64,000 nt of DNA from Fictibacillus arsenicus (GTDB lineage Bacteria; Bacillota; Bacilli; Bacillales; Fictibacillaceae). A program made the position numbers and the translations under genes. The stretch covers positions 682,001 to 746,000 of the forward strand of contig NZ_MQMF01000002.1 of the NCBI RefSeq assembly GCF_001999465.1. The letters are read 5' to 3'. The notes below the pieces were generated by a model, which saw only the letters and a program-made list of their open reading frames with translations, made no database searches and was not told the origin of the DNA. This document shows, piece after piece, positions 41,994-50,078 of this stretch (positions are counted from its first letter, which is position 1; every line of letters starts with the position of its first letter).

Positions 41994-42353
41994 TCAGTAT
42001 TTTTCCAGCTCGTATGTTATGTGTTCTAATAATTCATTTGGCTTTACATCATAACCTGTTGCCTTTTTACCACTCCAATTAACACCAACATATAAACCAT
42101 CTTCTTCCAGACCGGTTATCCATTTGTTTATAAAATCTTCTAATTTTATCTCATAAGGTTGAAAATCCCTATAAGCATGAACTTTTTTAATGATTTTGAC
42201 TACTTTTGATTCTAATGACCAAAAAGGAAGTACTGTTTCACCGTTTAGATTTGTTGAAGTAGGAAATCCCCCATCATCCTTTAGAGTCCAAACCTTTTTG
42301 TGTACTACTATCCCTTGTATAAAGGCGTGATATTGGGCTGATGCTTGACTCAT
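41994..42353 (-). CDS. DUF2750 protein, copy A
   Basis: The 119-residue protein has the DUF2750 core: VWTLKDDGGFPTSTNLNGE, LPFWSLESKVVKII and LYVGVNWSGKKATGYDVKP. Its neighbours are immunity-type genes and it may have a similar role; function is unproven. Copy B at 56.5 kb is nearly identical. RBS GAGGTG before ATG 42353. Confidence 0.85.
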   Translation of the reverse strand: MSQASAQYHAFIQGIVVHKKVWTLKDDGGFPTSTNLNGETVLPFWSLESKVVKIIKKVHAYRDFQPYEIKLEDFINKWITGLEEDGLYVGVNWSGKKATGYDVKPNELLEHITYELEKY

Positions 42354-42401
42354 AAAAACACCTCAAATACTACTTGTTTGACATAAGTATTCTGCTCTTC
42401 A

Positions 42402-42461
42402 CTTCTATAAAAAGATTCATTTCTCTTTCTTGAAGAAACGCACCCGATAGTTGAATAAATA
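42402..42461 (-). repeat. Palindrome-terminator repeat copy
   Basis: TTTCTTGAAGAAACGCACCC then GATAGTTGAATAAATAA. Confidence 0.75.
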
Positions 42462-42475
42462 AGCATATAATCTAT

Positions 42476-43021
42476 TTACTTAAATTCATAGTATATTCCA
42501 TCATTGATATTTCTTTTTCCTTCTATGAGGATTTCATTAAGAAAAGACTTAAGATCTACATATGAATTAATAACTTTTTTTGTTCTAACGTCTATTTCTA
42601 AAATTCTCATCTCAGAATCAATTACATAATAAGCGTTTTTTACCAATGAGTCAGCGAAAATGAAGTGGGTCGTAGGAGTCCTTTTGTTTCTGTATAAATT
42701 GTCCATAGTGTTTAAATCAAAAGCTAAATGACCTTCCTCTTCTATGCTTAAACCCTTGTAAGTATCTGCATCTTTACCTGCAATTCTCAATATATCAAAC
42801 AAATAACACCCATTATTAAATGACAAAAACTCTTTATATTCAGCAGGGAATTCTCGTTTTGACTCCTCTTCAAACCTAATAATATCTTCATTAGGTAATG
42901 GAGGTTGTAAATGTGTATGCCAACGTCCTTCATCTAAGTACCCATACAAGACAGTGTTTGTTTTTAATTTTTTCTTATCATCATACATTTTGTTTAGTGC
43001 TTGACCCAAAAATTCAAACAT
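42476..43021 (-). CDS. SUKH-like (SMI1/KNR4) immunity-type protein
   Basis: The 181-residue protein has an N-terminal extension, then the SUKH-like segment IIRFEEESKREFPAEYKEFL and SFNNGCYLFDILRI. HFIFADSLVKNAYYVIDSE and a C-terminal helix follow. Second SUKH-type gene in the region, not closely similar to the one at 36.8 kb. RBS AAGGAGT before ATG 43021. Confidence 0.75.
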   Translation of the reverse strand: MFEFLGQALNKMYDDKKKLKTNTVLYGYLDEGRWHTHLQPPLPNEDIIRFEEESKREFPAEYKEFLSFNNGCYLFDILRIAGKDADTYKGLSIEEEGHLAFDLNTMDNLYRNKRTPTTHFIFADSLVKNAYYVIDSEMRILEIDVRTKKVINSYVDLKSFLNEILIEGKRNINDGIYYEFK

Positions 43022-43049
43022 TGATTACTCCTTTTTATTGGCAAGTTTT

Positions 43050-43138
43050 TTATTCTTCCACAATCCTGCTACGATTGTTTAATAAGTTCCATAAAAAAGG
43101 CGTTAATCCCTCTTGGATCAACGCACCTATTTGGTAAA
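43050..43138 (-). repeat. Long composite repeat (palindrome plus GGCGTTAA terminator)
   Basis: ATTCTTCCACAATCCTGC / ACGATTGTTTAATAAG palindrome, then GGCGTTAATC ... GATCAACGC hairpin with A-run. The same composite is at 46876-46964 and 61087-61176. Confidence 0.8.
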
Positions 43139-43193
43139 TTTCAAGTTCTATAAAAATTTTTTACTAATGAATAAAAGGTCAATGAAAAATCGT

Positions 43194-43679
43194 TTATGTG
43201 ACTAATTGACTCTCTTTGCTTGTAACGTTATCGATACAACTATTTATCGGTATGTAAATCTCAACTTCTTCTTCTCCTTCCTCAACCGGATGATACATCT
43301 CAATAAAATAAGATTCCTGTGTTGGGTAATATCCGTGTTCTTTAGACCATTTTTGTAAAGAAGTGTAAAGATCGGATACAACCGTCATACTCCCTCTTGT
43401 TGAAACATATTCACCTGATATTTCTATATACTCCATGCCAGATGGCACTTCATCTATCTTATCCTTCACTAGGACCCCAACATAATAATGTCCTTCTTTA
43501 TGATCCTCACCTTTTTTCGGTTCGAAAAGCGAAACCTCTACTCCTAAGTGGTTCTTTATTTCATCAATTCTACTCAGAAATTCTTGTGCATTTATTGGCA
43601 CCTCACTTGCCAAGTTGCTGTAAAGACCTTTGTTCTTCATCCCCACTACTTGAAACACTTTGTTTATTCTTCTATTCAT
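43194..43679 (-). CDS. GyrI-like/effector-binding domain protein
   Basis: The 161-residue protein is a stand-alone GyrI-like (AraC effector-binding) domain. It has VVGMKNKGLYSNL at the N-terminus and GMEYIEISGEYVSTRGSM in the centre. ESYFIEMYHPVEEGEEEVEIYIPI follows (read here as ESYFIEMYHP and EEVEIYIPI). Such domains bind hydrophobic cations or gyrase. A second GyrI-like gene lies at 44.2 kb in the same direction. Confidence 0.78.
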   Translation of the reverse strand: MNRRINKVFQVVGMKNKGLYSNLASEVPINAQEFLSRIDEIKNHLGVEVSLFEPKKGEDHKEGHYYVGVLVKDKIDEVPSGMEYIEISGEYVSTRGSMTVVSDLYTSLQKWSKEHGYYPTQESYFIEMYHPVEEGEEEVEIYIPINSCIDNVTSKESQLVT

Positions 43680-43737
43680 AATCTATTAACCACCTTTTTA
43701 AAAAATATATATAATACTCCATTTCATCTTGCATTAT

Positions 43738-44163
43738 TTATGGTGTAATCATGTGTAACTTTTTATATTTCGGGCTTAACTCACTCCATACATCAAACAA
43801 ATTTCCACTGGGATCTTGAAATACAAAGTTCCTTCCAGCATGACCTCTGTTTTCTATTTTTCCAACATTAATTTCTTGTTTAATAAATTCACGATGCATT
43901 GTCTCTAACGCTTCAATTCCATTCACTTCAAACGTTAACGAGAAACGTTCTTCTCCGTTAAAATCCTTAAAGTTAGAGGTTTGTCCCTGGTGCGACCTTA
44001 CTAAAAAAATGCTTTGATCTGCAAGGTTAAGAATCGCCTTATCTTCATCTAGGTAACTTAATTCTGCACCTAGTTTATTAACATACCAATCTTTGGAGCT
44101 ATTAATGTCTGTAACTGGAATATAAGTTGTACCCACTCTTTGTAATTTTTCTTTCATTTTCAT
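43738..44163 (-). CDS. VOC-superfamily protein
   Basis: The 141-residue glyoxalase-fold protein has TTYIPVTDINSSKDWYVNKL at the N-terminus and NFVFQDPSGNLFDVWSEL near the C-terminus. Start ATG 44163 or 44157 behind GAGGGG. Substrate unknown. It lies between two GyrI-like genes and is probably part of the same operon as those upstream. Confidence 0.82.
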   Translation of the reverse strand: MKMKEKLQRVGTTYIPVTDINSSKDWYVNKLGAELSYLDEDKAILNLADQSIFLVRSHQGQTSNFKDFNGEERFSLTFEVNGIEALETMHREFIKQEINVGKIENRGHAGRNFVFQDPSGNLFDVWSELSPKYKKLHMITP

Positions 44164-44185
44164 ATACCCCTCTTTATAATTAGCA

Positions 44186-44662
44186 TTATTTAATCGTATC
44201 TAGCAGCTCCACCTTAAGGTTATTAGAGTCTTTCCAAGACTGAAAAATCTCGATGTGCCATGTGTTTTTTAGCCTTTTATGGCCGTTTTCCTCAGCCCAT
44301 TGATGCAGTTCCTCATATGCTTCAAATATTTGTTGATTTGATCCTTGAAAGTTTGCTGCAGCATACCTTTGAAGTGGAATTGTAATGATTACCATATCTT
44401 TTGGAATATCTTCAAACTTCTCCACTTCCACACAGACCCAATACCCGTCTTCTTCTTCTTTTTTTGAGTCAACGAAAAAAGCTCCAAACTGAATTTCTTT
44501 GTTCAATAGGTGTTTAATCTCTATCAACCGACTGTCCAAAGATTTCGCGGCTTTAGGAATCTCGTTTTTGTATTCGTTATTTGCACACAACACTCTAAAT
44601 CCAACAAGCTTGAGTTCGCTAACTTCTTTTACAGATAAGTTCTGTGTTAACTGAACCTTCAT
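44186..44662 (-). CDS. GyrI-like/effector-binding domain protein
   Basis: The 158-residue protein has VKEVSELKLVGFRVLC at the N-terminus and PLQRYAAANFQGSNQ, then WHIEIFQSW, typical of stand-alone GyrI-like domains. ATG 44662 follows AGGAGG; the frame extends upstream into the preceding gene. It is coupled to the BtrH-like gene upstream. Confidence 0.75.
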   Translation of the reverse strand: MKVQLTQNLSVKEVSELKLVGFRVLCANNEYKNEIPKAAKSLDSRLIEIKHLLNKEIQFGAFFVDSKKEEEDGYWVCVEVEKFEDIPKDMVIITIPLQRYAAANFQGSNQQIFEAYEELHQWAEENGHKRLKNTWHIEIFQSWKDSNNLKVELLDTIK

Positions 44663-44676
44663 CTTATTATTCCTCC

Positions 44677-45687
44677 TTAATTGACCCATTTCTCTGCATA
44701 GTAGTTCTTCATAAAGTTATGTAGCGTCTCTAAACACTTCACACCTTCTGTCTCAGCATCTTTTGCTTTTCTTAAGAGGTGGACAGCAATACTTGCATTC
44801 TCTTCTTTTGATGGATCACCACCGTGTGGAAAAGGAAACAACTCACGAAGTTCAACAAGCGCATCGACGACTATAGCGTATTGTTTTAGTGCATCGGAAG
44901 CCAACTTTCTGACACCTCGCTCTACTATGTTCGTCCCGTCCCATTTGATTGTAAGATCGTGCAAGAACTTCATCGCAAACTCCCTTGCATCAGATACCAC
45001 AAGAGCATTAAACGCGTTACCGTGCGGGTCGGCATTTCCTTTTTCCAACACATTAATCCATGCTTCATACGCTTTTAATCCTATAATGTACTTACCTTCT
45101 AAAACATGCTGCCACTCTCTGCCATGGGCATGATCAATAATTGTATCTAGACTCATCCGAAGCATCTCGTATTTAGAATGAGGAAGACTCTCGCCAATTG
45201 TGGTCGTATATAGAACACCGTTTACATCTGCAAAATTTTCATAAGTGACTTCTCCGTCTTTTGAACAATCCTTAGCATAAAATACTTTTTTATCGTCGTC
45301 ATAGCCAAAAATCAATCCAAACTCTGGTATGAACATATCGAATACAATAGCTGGTATCCCTTTATCCACAGATACTTGAATTAACTCAATTGTCTCTTCT
45401 AACTTTTTAGGTTGCACCGGTGCTAGAGAGTCAGCGAGGTTGCTAGTAAAGCCTAAGTTACATAAGTTCTTTCGTAAGATGTATCCCCCAGGTATTGCAG
45501 TCGGTCCGGCTACGTTTATTTCTTTTGGATCGATGTTAATGCGAAAAGCATGACCCGAGATCCCCATGACATCTACAAGACTCAGATGTTTCTTATCGGT
45601 GTATTTGATGGCTCCATGGAGCGCGGCTGCTGCTGAAGTTTTCGTTCTTAACCAACACTCTTCTTTGTTTTTATCCTTGCGTTCCAA
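44677..45687 (-). CDS. BtrH-N-like (papain-fold-like) protein in a sigma operon
   Basis: The 336-residue protein has an early Cys (EECWLRTKTSAAAALHGAI), then GISGHAFRINIDP with a His, then FDMFIPEFGLIFGYDDDKKV. This Cys/His/Asp order resembles the BtrH N-terminal or C39-type papain fold. The helical C-terminal half (about 180-336) is of unknown role. TTG 45687 is preceded by AGGAGGA. The gap to the ECF sigma gene is 12 nt, so the two share an operon. Confidence 0.65.
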   Translation of the reverse strand: MERKDKNKEECWLRTKTSAAAALHGAIKYTDKKHLSLVDVMGISGHAFRINIDPKEINVAGPTAIPGGYILRKNLCNLGFTSNLADSLAPVQPKKLEETIELIQVSVDKGIPAIVFDMFIPEFGLIFGYDDDKKVFYAKDCSKDGEVTYENFADVNGVLYTTTIGESLPHSKYEMLRMSLDTIIDHAHGREWQHVLEGKYIIGLKAYEAWINVLEKGNADPHGNAFNALVVSDAREFAMKFLHDLTIKWDGTNIVERGVRKLASDALKQYAIVVDALVELRELFPFPHGGDPSKEENASIAVHLLRKAKDAETEGVKCLETLHNFMKNYYAEKWVN

Positions 45688-45699
45688 CGATTATTCCTC

Positions 45700-46473
45700 C
45701 TAAATATCCGGCTTAAGCAGCACCTTTCGTTTACAAATTCCTCGTTCAGTTTTTCTCTTAACGTACTGATGAATCGTAATACGAAGTCTTTCTTTTTGTA
45801 CTTTTACCCTAGAGCGTGAGATGGTATTATACACATTTGCTTTGGTCGTATTGAAAAGCTTAGCAATTTCATGTGGTGGAAGATCTTCAAAGAAGTACGC
45901 TTCAAAGAACGCTTTTTCTCGTTTGGTCAAACACTTCAATAAATTACAAATCCCCTCCACCACGCTTAACCGCATTAAATGTTCTTCGGGATTATCCTCT
46001 TGTGATCTTTTAGAAGCGGAAGAAGAAATAAAACATAAGATCTGGTCAATATCTCCCCAATCCACCGAGGACGGTGAGAGCTTCCTTTCTCTTCCTGCAG
46101 CTAGTGAACTTATTGAGCTTTCCATACGATAGCCAGCACTACGTACTTTCATGTAAGCTTGATTGCGTACGATCTGTTTAAGCCACGGAGTAAACCTATT
46201 CGTGTCTATAAGTGTGCCGATCTTAATAAAAGCTCGGTATAACGCTTCTTGAACGATGTCTTCAGCTAAAAAGGTATCCTTAGTGACAGAAAAAGCCCAA
46301 CCATGAGCTTTTGCCCGATGCAACCTCACTAGTTCATTAAAAGCTTCTTGATTCCCCTTCCTCGCCTCGTGGACCAACTTTTCTTTTTTCATCTCTTGGA
46401 TTCTAGACTCAGATTCTTCATTTTGTATAATACTTAAAGCTTGTTCACTTTCATCAGTGAGAATTACATTCAT
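45700..46473 (-). CDS. ECF-type sigma factor with inter-domain insertion
   Basis: The 257-residue protein has region 2 (EAFNELVRLHRAKAHGWAFS, FLAEDIVQEALYRAFIKI, FTPWLKQIVRNQAYMKVR) and region 4 (LTKREKAFFEAYFFEDLPPH, then IAKLFNTTKANVYNTISR). A roughly 65-residue Ser-rich linker and an extra N-terminal 30 residues make it longer than usual. It heads the operon with the BtrH-like and GyrI-like genes. No anti-sigma gene is evident. Confidence 0.8.
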   Translation of the reverse strand: MNVILTDESEQALSIIQNEESESRIQEMKKEKLVHEARKGNQEAFNELVRLHRAKAHGWAFSVTKDTFLAEDIVQEALYRAFIKIGTLIDTNRFTPWLKQIVRNQAYMKVRSAGYRMESSISSLAAGRERKLSPSSVDWGDIDQILCFISSSASKRSQEDNPEEHLMRLSVVEGICNLLKCLTKREKAFFEAYFFEDLPPHEIAKLFNTTKANVYNTISRSRVKVQKERLRITIHQYVKRKTERGICKRKVLLKPDI

Positions 46474-46680
46474 AAGAAATAGACTCCTTTCAACACCTCC
46501 ACTACTAGAGATGCATTTGGAAACAAAAATCTATCAAAAACTTTAAAATTTTTTTCTTTTCTTTCACTCTTGAGTAAAATTGGATAAATTTGGTCAATAA
46601 AGGGTGTTTTTCATGCTACAAACTTCGACAAAAAAATGGAAATACATTTTTTAAAAATGGATAAAACAATTTTTTAACTA

Positions 46681-46720
46681 AAAAAAGAGTACATAATATG
46701 CACCCCTTAGTTGAATATGA
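46681..46720 (-). repeat. Palindromic repeat copy
   Basis: AAAAAGAGTACATAATATGC then ACCCCTTAGTTGAATA, 10 nt beyond the stop codon of a 32-residue gene. Confidence 0.6.
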
Positions 46721-46729
46721 TTTTACATT

Positions 46730-46828
46730 TCATCCCATTAAGTTAGTAATATAATACTTAAATATAAAATAACCACCAATAAAAAAAGCTAACAACAAAA
46801 AGAAGATAATTGCTAATTGTTTATTCAT
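46730..46828 (-). CDS. Very small single-span membrane peptide
   Basis: The 32-residue frame MNKQLAIIFFLLLAFFIGGY followed by FIFKYYITNLMG has a weak GAGACGG box. Support comes from its place in the array: a repeat copy follows its stop codon as for other cassettes. Confidence 0.4.
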   Translation of the reverse strand: MNKQLAIIFFLLLAFFIGGYFIFKYYITNLMG

Positions 46829-46875
46829 TGGAAACCGTCTCTATCTCTTAAACTTTATTTGTTTCAATTAAATTT

Positions 46876-46964
46876 GATATTCCACAATCCTGCCTGTTTG
46901 TTGAATAAGTTCCATTAGAAAAGGCGTTAATCCTTATTAGATCAACGCACCCGTTAGGTAAAAC
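46876..46964 (-). repeat. Long composite repeat copy
   Basis: ATTCCACAATCCTGCCTG then TTTGTTGAATAAG, followed by GGCGTTAATCC ... AGATCAACGCACCCG. Confidence 0.8.
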
Positions 46965-47061
46965 CCTTAACAATATATCGATAAGAAACCTATACGATCC
47001 TCTCTAAATGGCAACACAATGAAACTCGCCTACGTTTTTGATTTTTAGCGGAGGAGTAATA

Positions 47062-47730
47062 TCAAGGCGAAAACAGCTTCCAATGCCCTTCGGAAACAAC
47101 TTCGACTGCTCCGTCAATCACTTTGATGGCGGTTTCATCGTCAATCGCATACGCTGGTCCCTGCATCTCGGCAGCCCATCGCTCTGCGGTAGCCATGGTG
47201 TTATCCGGCAGCATCTCGTGATCAAGGTGTGGAAACATTGCAAAATCAACAAGACCAAGTGTTTTATCCTCACCGTTGGGTGGAGTCCAGCCAACGAAGA
47301 TCTCTCCAATTTTAGGTGCCATCACCATGCTACCTGCGCTCATTCCCACATAAACTGCTTGAAGCGATGGTAAGAGATCTGCCAGTCCGGACTGCTGCAT
47401 CCAATGATACAGGTAGAGAGCGTCGCCGCCGGACACCAACAGGACGTCAGTCTCCTGGACCAAAGGTACCCAGCGATCTTTGTCAATGCTTGGCAACGCA
47501 GTAAGCTCCAGCACGCCAACTGACTTCCAGCCTAGATTAACCATGGGATTCTCTTCTTTCCCGCTGATGAATTCCCAGGTTTTCACGCCTGGTCCGACCC
47601 AAGGATGTCCGTACATCGCAGTGGGGATGCACAAGGCGTTGGAGTCGGCAATTGGTTTACCTAGCATGTCAACCAGCGCGTCGTGAATGCTTTTATTATT
47701 GATGCCTCCAGATGTGAGGAGAAACTTCAT
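47062..47730 (-). CDS. Peptidase S51 (dipeptidase E-like)
   Basis: The 222-residue protein begins MKFLLTSGGINNKSIHDALV. The nucleophile Ser is in VGMSAGSMVM, and DVLLVSGGDALYLYHW is typical of S51 peptidases, which cleave Asp-X dipeptides or cyanophycin. ATG 47730 follows AAGGGGG; the longer frame upstream has no ribosome binding site. Monocistronic. Confidence 0.85.
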   Translation of the reverse strand: MKFLLTSGGINNKSIHDALVDMLGKPIADSNALCIPTAMYGHPWVGPGVKTWEFISGKEENPMVNLGWKSVGVLELTALPSIDKDRWVPLVQETDVLLVSGGDALYLYHWMQQSGLADLLPSLQAVYVGMSAGSMVMAPKIGEIFVGWTPPNGEDKTLGLVDFAMFPHLDHEMLPDNTMATAERWAAEMQGPAYAIDDETAIKVIDGAVEVVSEGHWKLFSP

Positions 47731-47841
47731 ATATTCAGCCCCCTTGTCTTTGTGTAGTGCTGTCAAAGTTTTCTATACTCCTAAGACTGCTACCCTTTGA
47801 TTTTTCTAACTATCGGTTAGACCTGGTCATAATGCTCGTTA

Positions 47842-48303
47842 TTAATTTTTCTCAACTGTCGACTCTATCTGTAGATAATCGCCAAGTTTGTCCATCATGA
47901 CCTTCGTGCCGTGTTCACGCTGAGCTACCGTATCATGGCCGTCGAGAAAGACTCCTTGCTCGGTATATATGAGCTGAGTACCAGCTTCTGCATGCTTGAA
48001 CTCCACCGTGGTCAGGGATACCGATATACGTGTTTCTTCAAGATCCATCGAATAGGAATAGACGATACGCTGATTCGAAACAATCTCCTGATAGCAAGCA
48101 TCAAAGGTAAAGACCGGTCCTCCTTTGGGACCACCTTGACTATACTCACGCCCGCCAACTCGAAAGTCGAATTCGTCAGCCTTCTGAAACCACTTTGCCT
48201 TGGTTGCGGAATCTGACCAGGCGGTGAACACTTGTTCAGGTGCAGCATTATAAGTCTTTTCAATGACAAAAGTGTCGTGTGTTGCAAAGCGTTTGTTCAT
48301 CAT
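47842..48303 (-). CDS. SRPBCC/AHSA1-like ligand-binding protein
   Basis: The 153-residue START-like protein begins with the FVIEKTYNAAPEQVFTAWSD motif and has KWFQKADEFDFRVGG, then a C-terminal helix HGTKVMMDKLGDYL. AHSA1-type proteins bind hydrophobic ligands. It lies 26 nt downstream of a MerR gene and is probably in one operon with it. RBS GGGAGG before ATG 48303. Confidence 0.85.
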   Translation of the reverse strand: MMNKRFATHDTFVIEKTYNAAPEQVFTAWSDSATKAKWFQKADEFDFRVGGREYSQGGPKGGPVFTFDACYQEIVSNQRIVYSYSMDLEETRISVSLTTVEFKHAEAGTQLIYTEQGVFLDGHDTVAQREHGTKVMMDKLGDYLQIESTVEKN

Positions 48304-48329
48304 TTTTCCTCCCTTTAGTTTGGTTCATT

Positions 48330-48815
48330 TTAATGCTTGTCGAGAAAGTCGTCCAGCCTGTCGAAGTGGTGCACCATACTTGATCGTCGTTCAGTAAAAA
48401 AATTTTCATGGTTCTTTTTCATCAAGCTTAATAATTTTGTGAAATCCTCAACCGTCAACGGCTCTTCCATTTCCACCAGACTTGATACATTTTGTAATTC
48501 TTTTAAAAGCTTCTGTTGAATTCTGATATTTTCTCTAAGTCGATCAATTTGGAGCGATACAATTTCGAATGCACTGTAATTGTGATCAGCTAGAATGGAT
48601 TTAACTTCATCAAGTGATAAACCTAGTTCCTTTAATGCTAGAATTTGTTGTAGACGTGATAGGTCGGATTCGTTATACAACCTGTATCCTGAGTTAGAAT
48701 ATCCAGATGGAGAATACAAGCCAATTTGATCATAATACCGTAATGTTCGAACGGTTAACCCTGTTAATGTGGCAAGTTCCCCAACTTTCCAATATTTTTT
48801 ACCTGCAATAATCAT
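48330..48815 (-). CDS. MerR-family transcriptional regulator
   Basis: The 161-residue protein has the N-terminal winged HTH YWKVGELATLTGLTVRTLRY followed by YDQIGLYSPSGY and LYNESDLSRLQQILALKELG, a dimerisation helix, and no metal-binding Cys cluster. It is therefore a drug- or stress-responsive MerR. Its own promoter has the long spacer and palindrome expected for MerR control. Confidence 0.9.
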   Translation of the reverse strand: MIIAGKKYWKVGELATLTGLTVRTLRYYDQIGLYSPSGYSNSGYRLYNESDLSRLQQILALKELGLSLDEVKSILADHNYSAFEIVSLQIDRLRENIRIQQKLLKELQNVSSLVEMEEPLTVEDFTKLLSLMKKNHENFFTERRSSMVHHFDRLDDFLDKH

Positions 48816-48853
48816 CCCCTCATTTCGCGCGACTATTAATTACCGGTGGCTTT

Positions 48854-48885
48854 AATATAAACCATTACGTAACGTAAGGGTCAAG
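48854..48885 (-). promoter_or_regulatory. MerR-type promoter and operator
   Basis: On the minus strand TTGACC, 19-bp spacer, TATATT, with the perfect palindrome TTACGT-T-ACGTAA (48865-48877) centred in the spacer. Overlong 19-bp spacers with a central dyad are the hallmark of MerR-activated promoters. Confidence 0.8.
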
Positions 48886-48913
48886 TTGAAATTTTTCAAA
48901 GAGATTTATCCTT

Positions 48914-49906
48914 TTAATAAAAAACTTTTTTCAAATCAGATCGAAAGCTCTCAGTTCTTGTACAGGCATCAAGGTTCAACTTTAGTAATTCGAGTGTTAC
49001 TTCTTCTGATTTTACAAGACCTTCAAAACGTAAGTCCTTAATCCACTCCCAAATATCTTCGAGTTTCCTCTTTAAGAAATAAAATTCAAAGGCATCAAAA
49101 TCAGGAGACTCATACTTCATATATTTCCTGTATTCATTTAAGAATTGTCCAGCATATGGCTCTGTAATGATTAAAATCAGGTCTTGTTCTTGTGGTGCAA
49201 GTTTTAGACATTCCCAGTCAATAAGCATAAGGTATTTCCCCTGTATAATATTCCAATTATGAGCATCTGCATGGGACAAAACAAACTGGTATGTTTTGCT
49301 TTTCAAAGTATTTGATAAATACCTCATCCTGTTAACCTTTTCTAATAAAGTGCCTGTATACGGCTTCACAATTTCTAAAACGATATCATCTGTATTATCC
49401 AAATCGTTATTAATAAAAGAAGATAAGTATTCGCAGAAATCTATGTCAAAACTTTCGTTTACTTGTTGCTGTTTTAATTCATTTGGGATGTTTGAAGTGT
49501 TCTTATGAAGTATTCCAAGAATCTTAGCCAGTTCATTTACCTGATTTTGACTTAGCTGTTTGTCACCAATTGTAGTTCCCTCTATATATTCTGAAAGCAA
49601 ATACACGTACTGTTCGTCTTCACATTTATTACTTTTCAATTTCGTAAAGATTGGATTTACGAGATTGTTTTTTAAATCAGTATGGTTATGCAACCACTTT
49701 ACTAAAGGAGTATATCTATCAATTGCATCAATCCACTGAACAATGGACGGCTTTCTTTTGTTATATACTTTTAAAAAATACTTTTTACATTTATCTTCCA
49801 CGAAAAATGCTAAAGCCGACCAGCCGCCTGGACGTTGTTCTATTGAAGTTGCTTCAATTCCATAGTTATCATTTAATATAGAGGTAATCTGATTATTAAT
49901 CTCCAT
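48914..49906 (-). CDS. Aminoglycoside phosphotransferase-fold kinase
   Basis: The 330-residue protein has an N-lobe Lys in KKYFLKVYNK. The catalytic loop LSHADAHNWNII (Asp and Asn) and the metal-binding LIDWECLKLAP motif are also present. The fold is shared by APH enzymes, choline kinases and spectinomycin kinases, and the substrate is unknown. RBS GGAGA before ATG 49906. It is divergent to the MRJP-like gene. Confidence 0.82.
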   Translation of the reverse strand: MEINNQITSILNDNYGIEATSIEQRPGGWSALAFFVEDKCKKYFLKVYNKRKPSIVQWIDAIDRYTPLVKWLHNHTDLKNNLVNPIFTKLKSNKCEDEQYVYLLSEYIEGTTIGDKQLSQNQVNELAKILGILHKNTSNIPNELKQQQVNESFDIDFCEYLSSFINNDLDNTDDIVLEIVKPYTGTLLEKVNRMRYLSNTLKSKTYQFVLSHADAHNWNIIQGKYLMLIDWECLKLAPQEQDLILIITEPYAGQFLNEYRKYMKYESPDFDAFEFYFLKRKLEDIWEWIKDLRFEGLVKSEEVTLELLKLNLDACTRTESFRSDLKKVFY

Positions 49907-50078
49907 CTGGTTCTCCTTTTCTTATTAAATGTTTTAATTTCTAAAGGATATTATTCTTTTCATTATGAATTCTTCCTTCTGCAAACTGTTCCTCTGATGT
50001 TTAAGCCATGCACAAGAAGAACTGCGGTTCATATATAGGTAATATCGGTTCATTCGTATGAAGGAGATGATGAATTTT

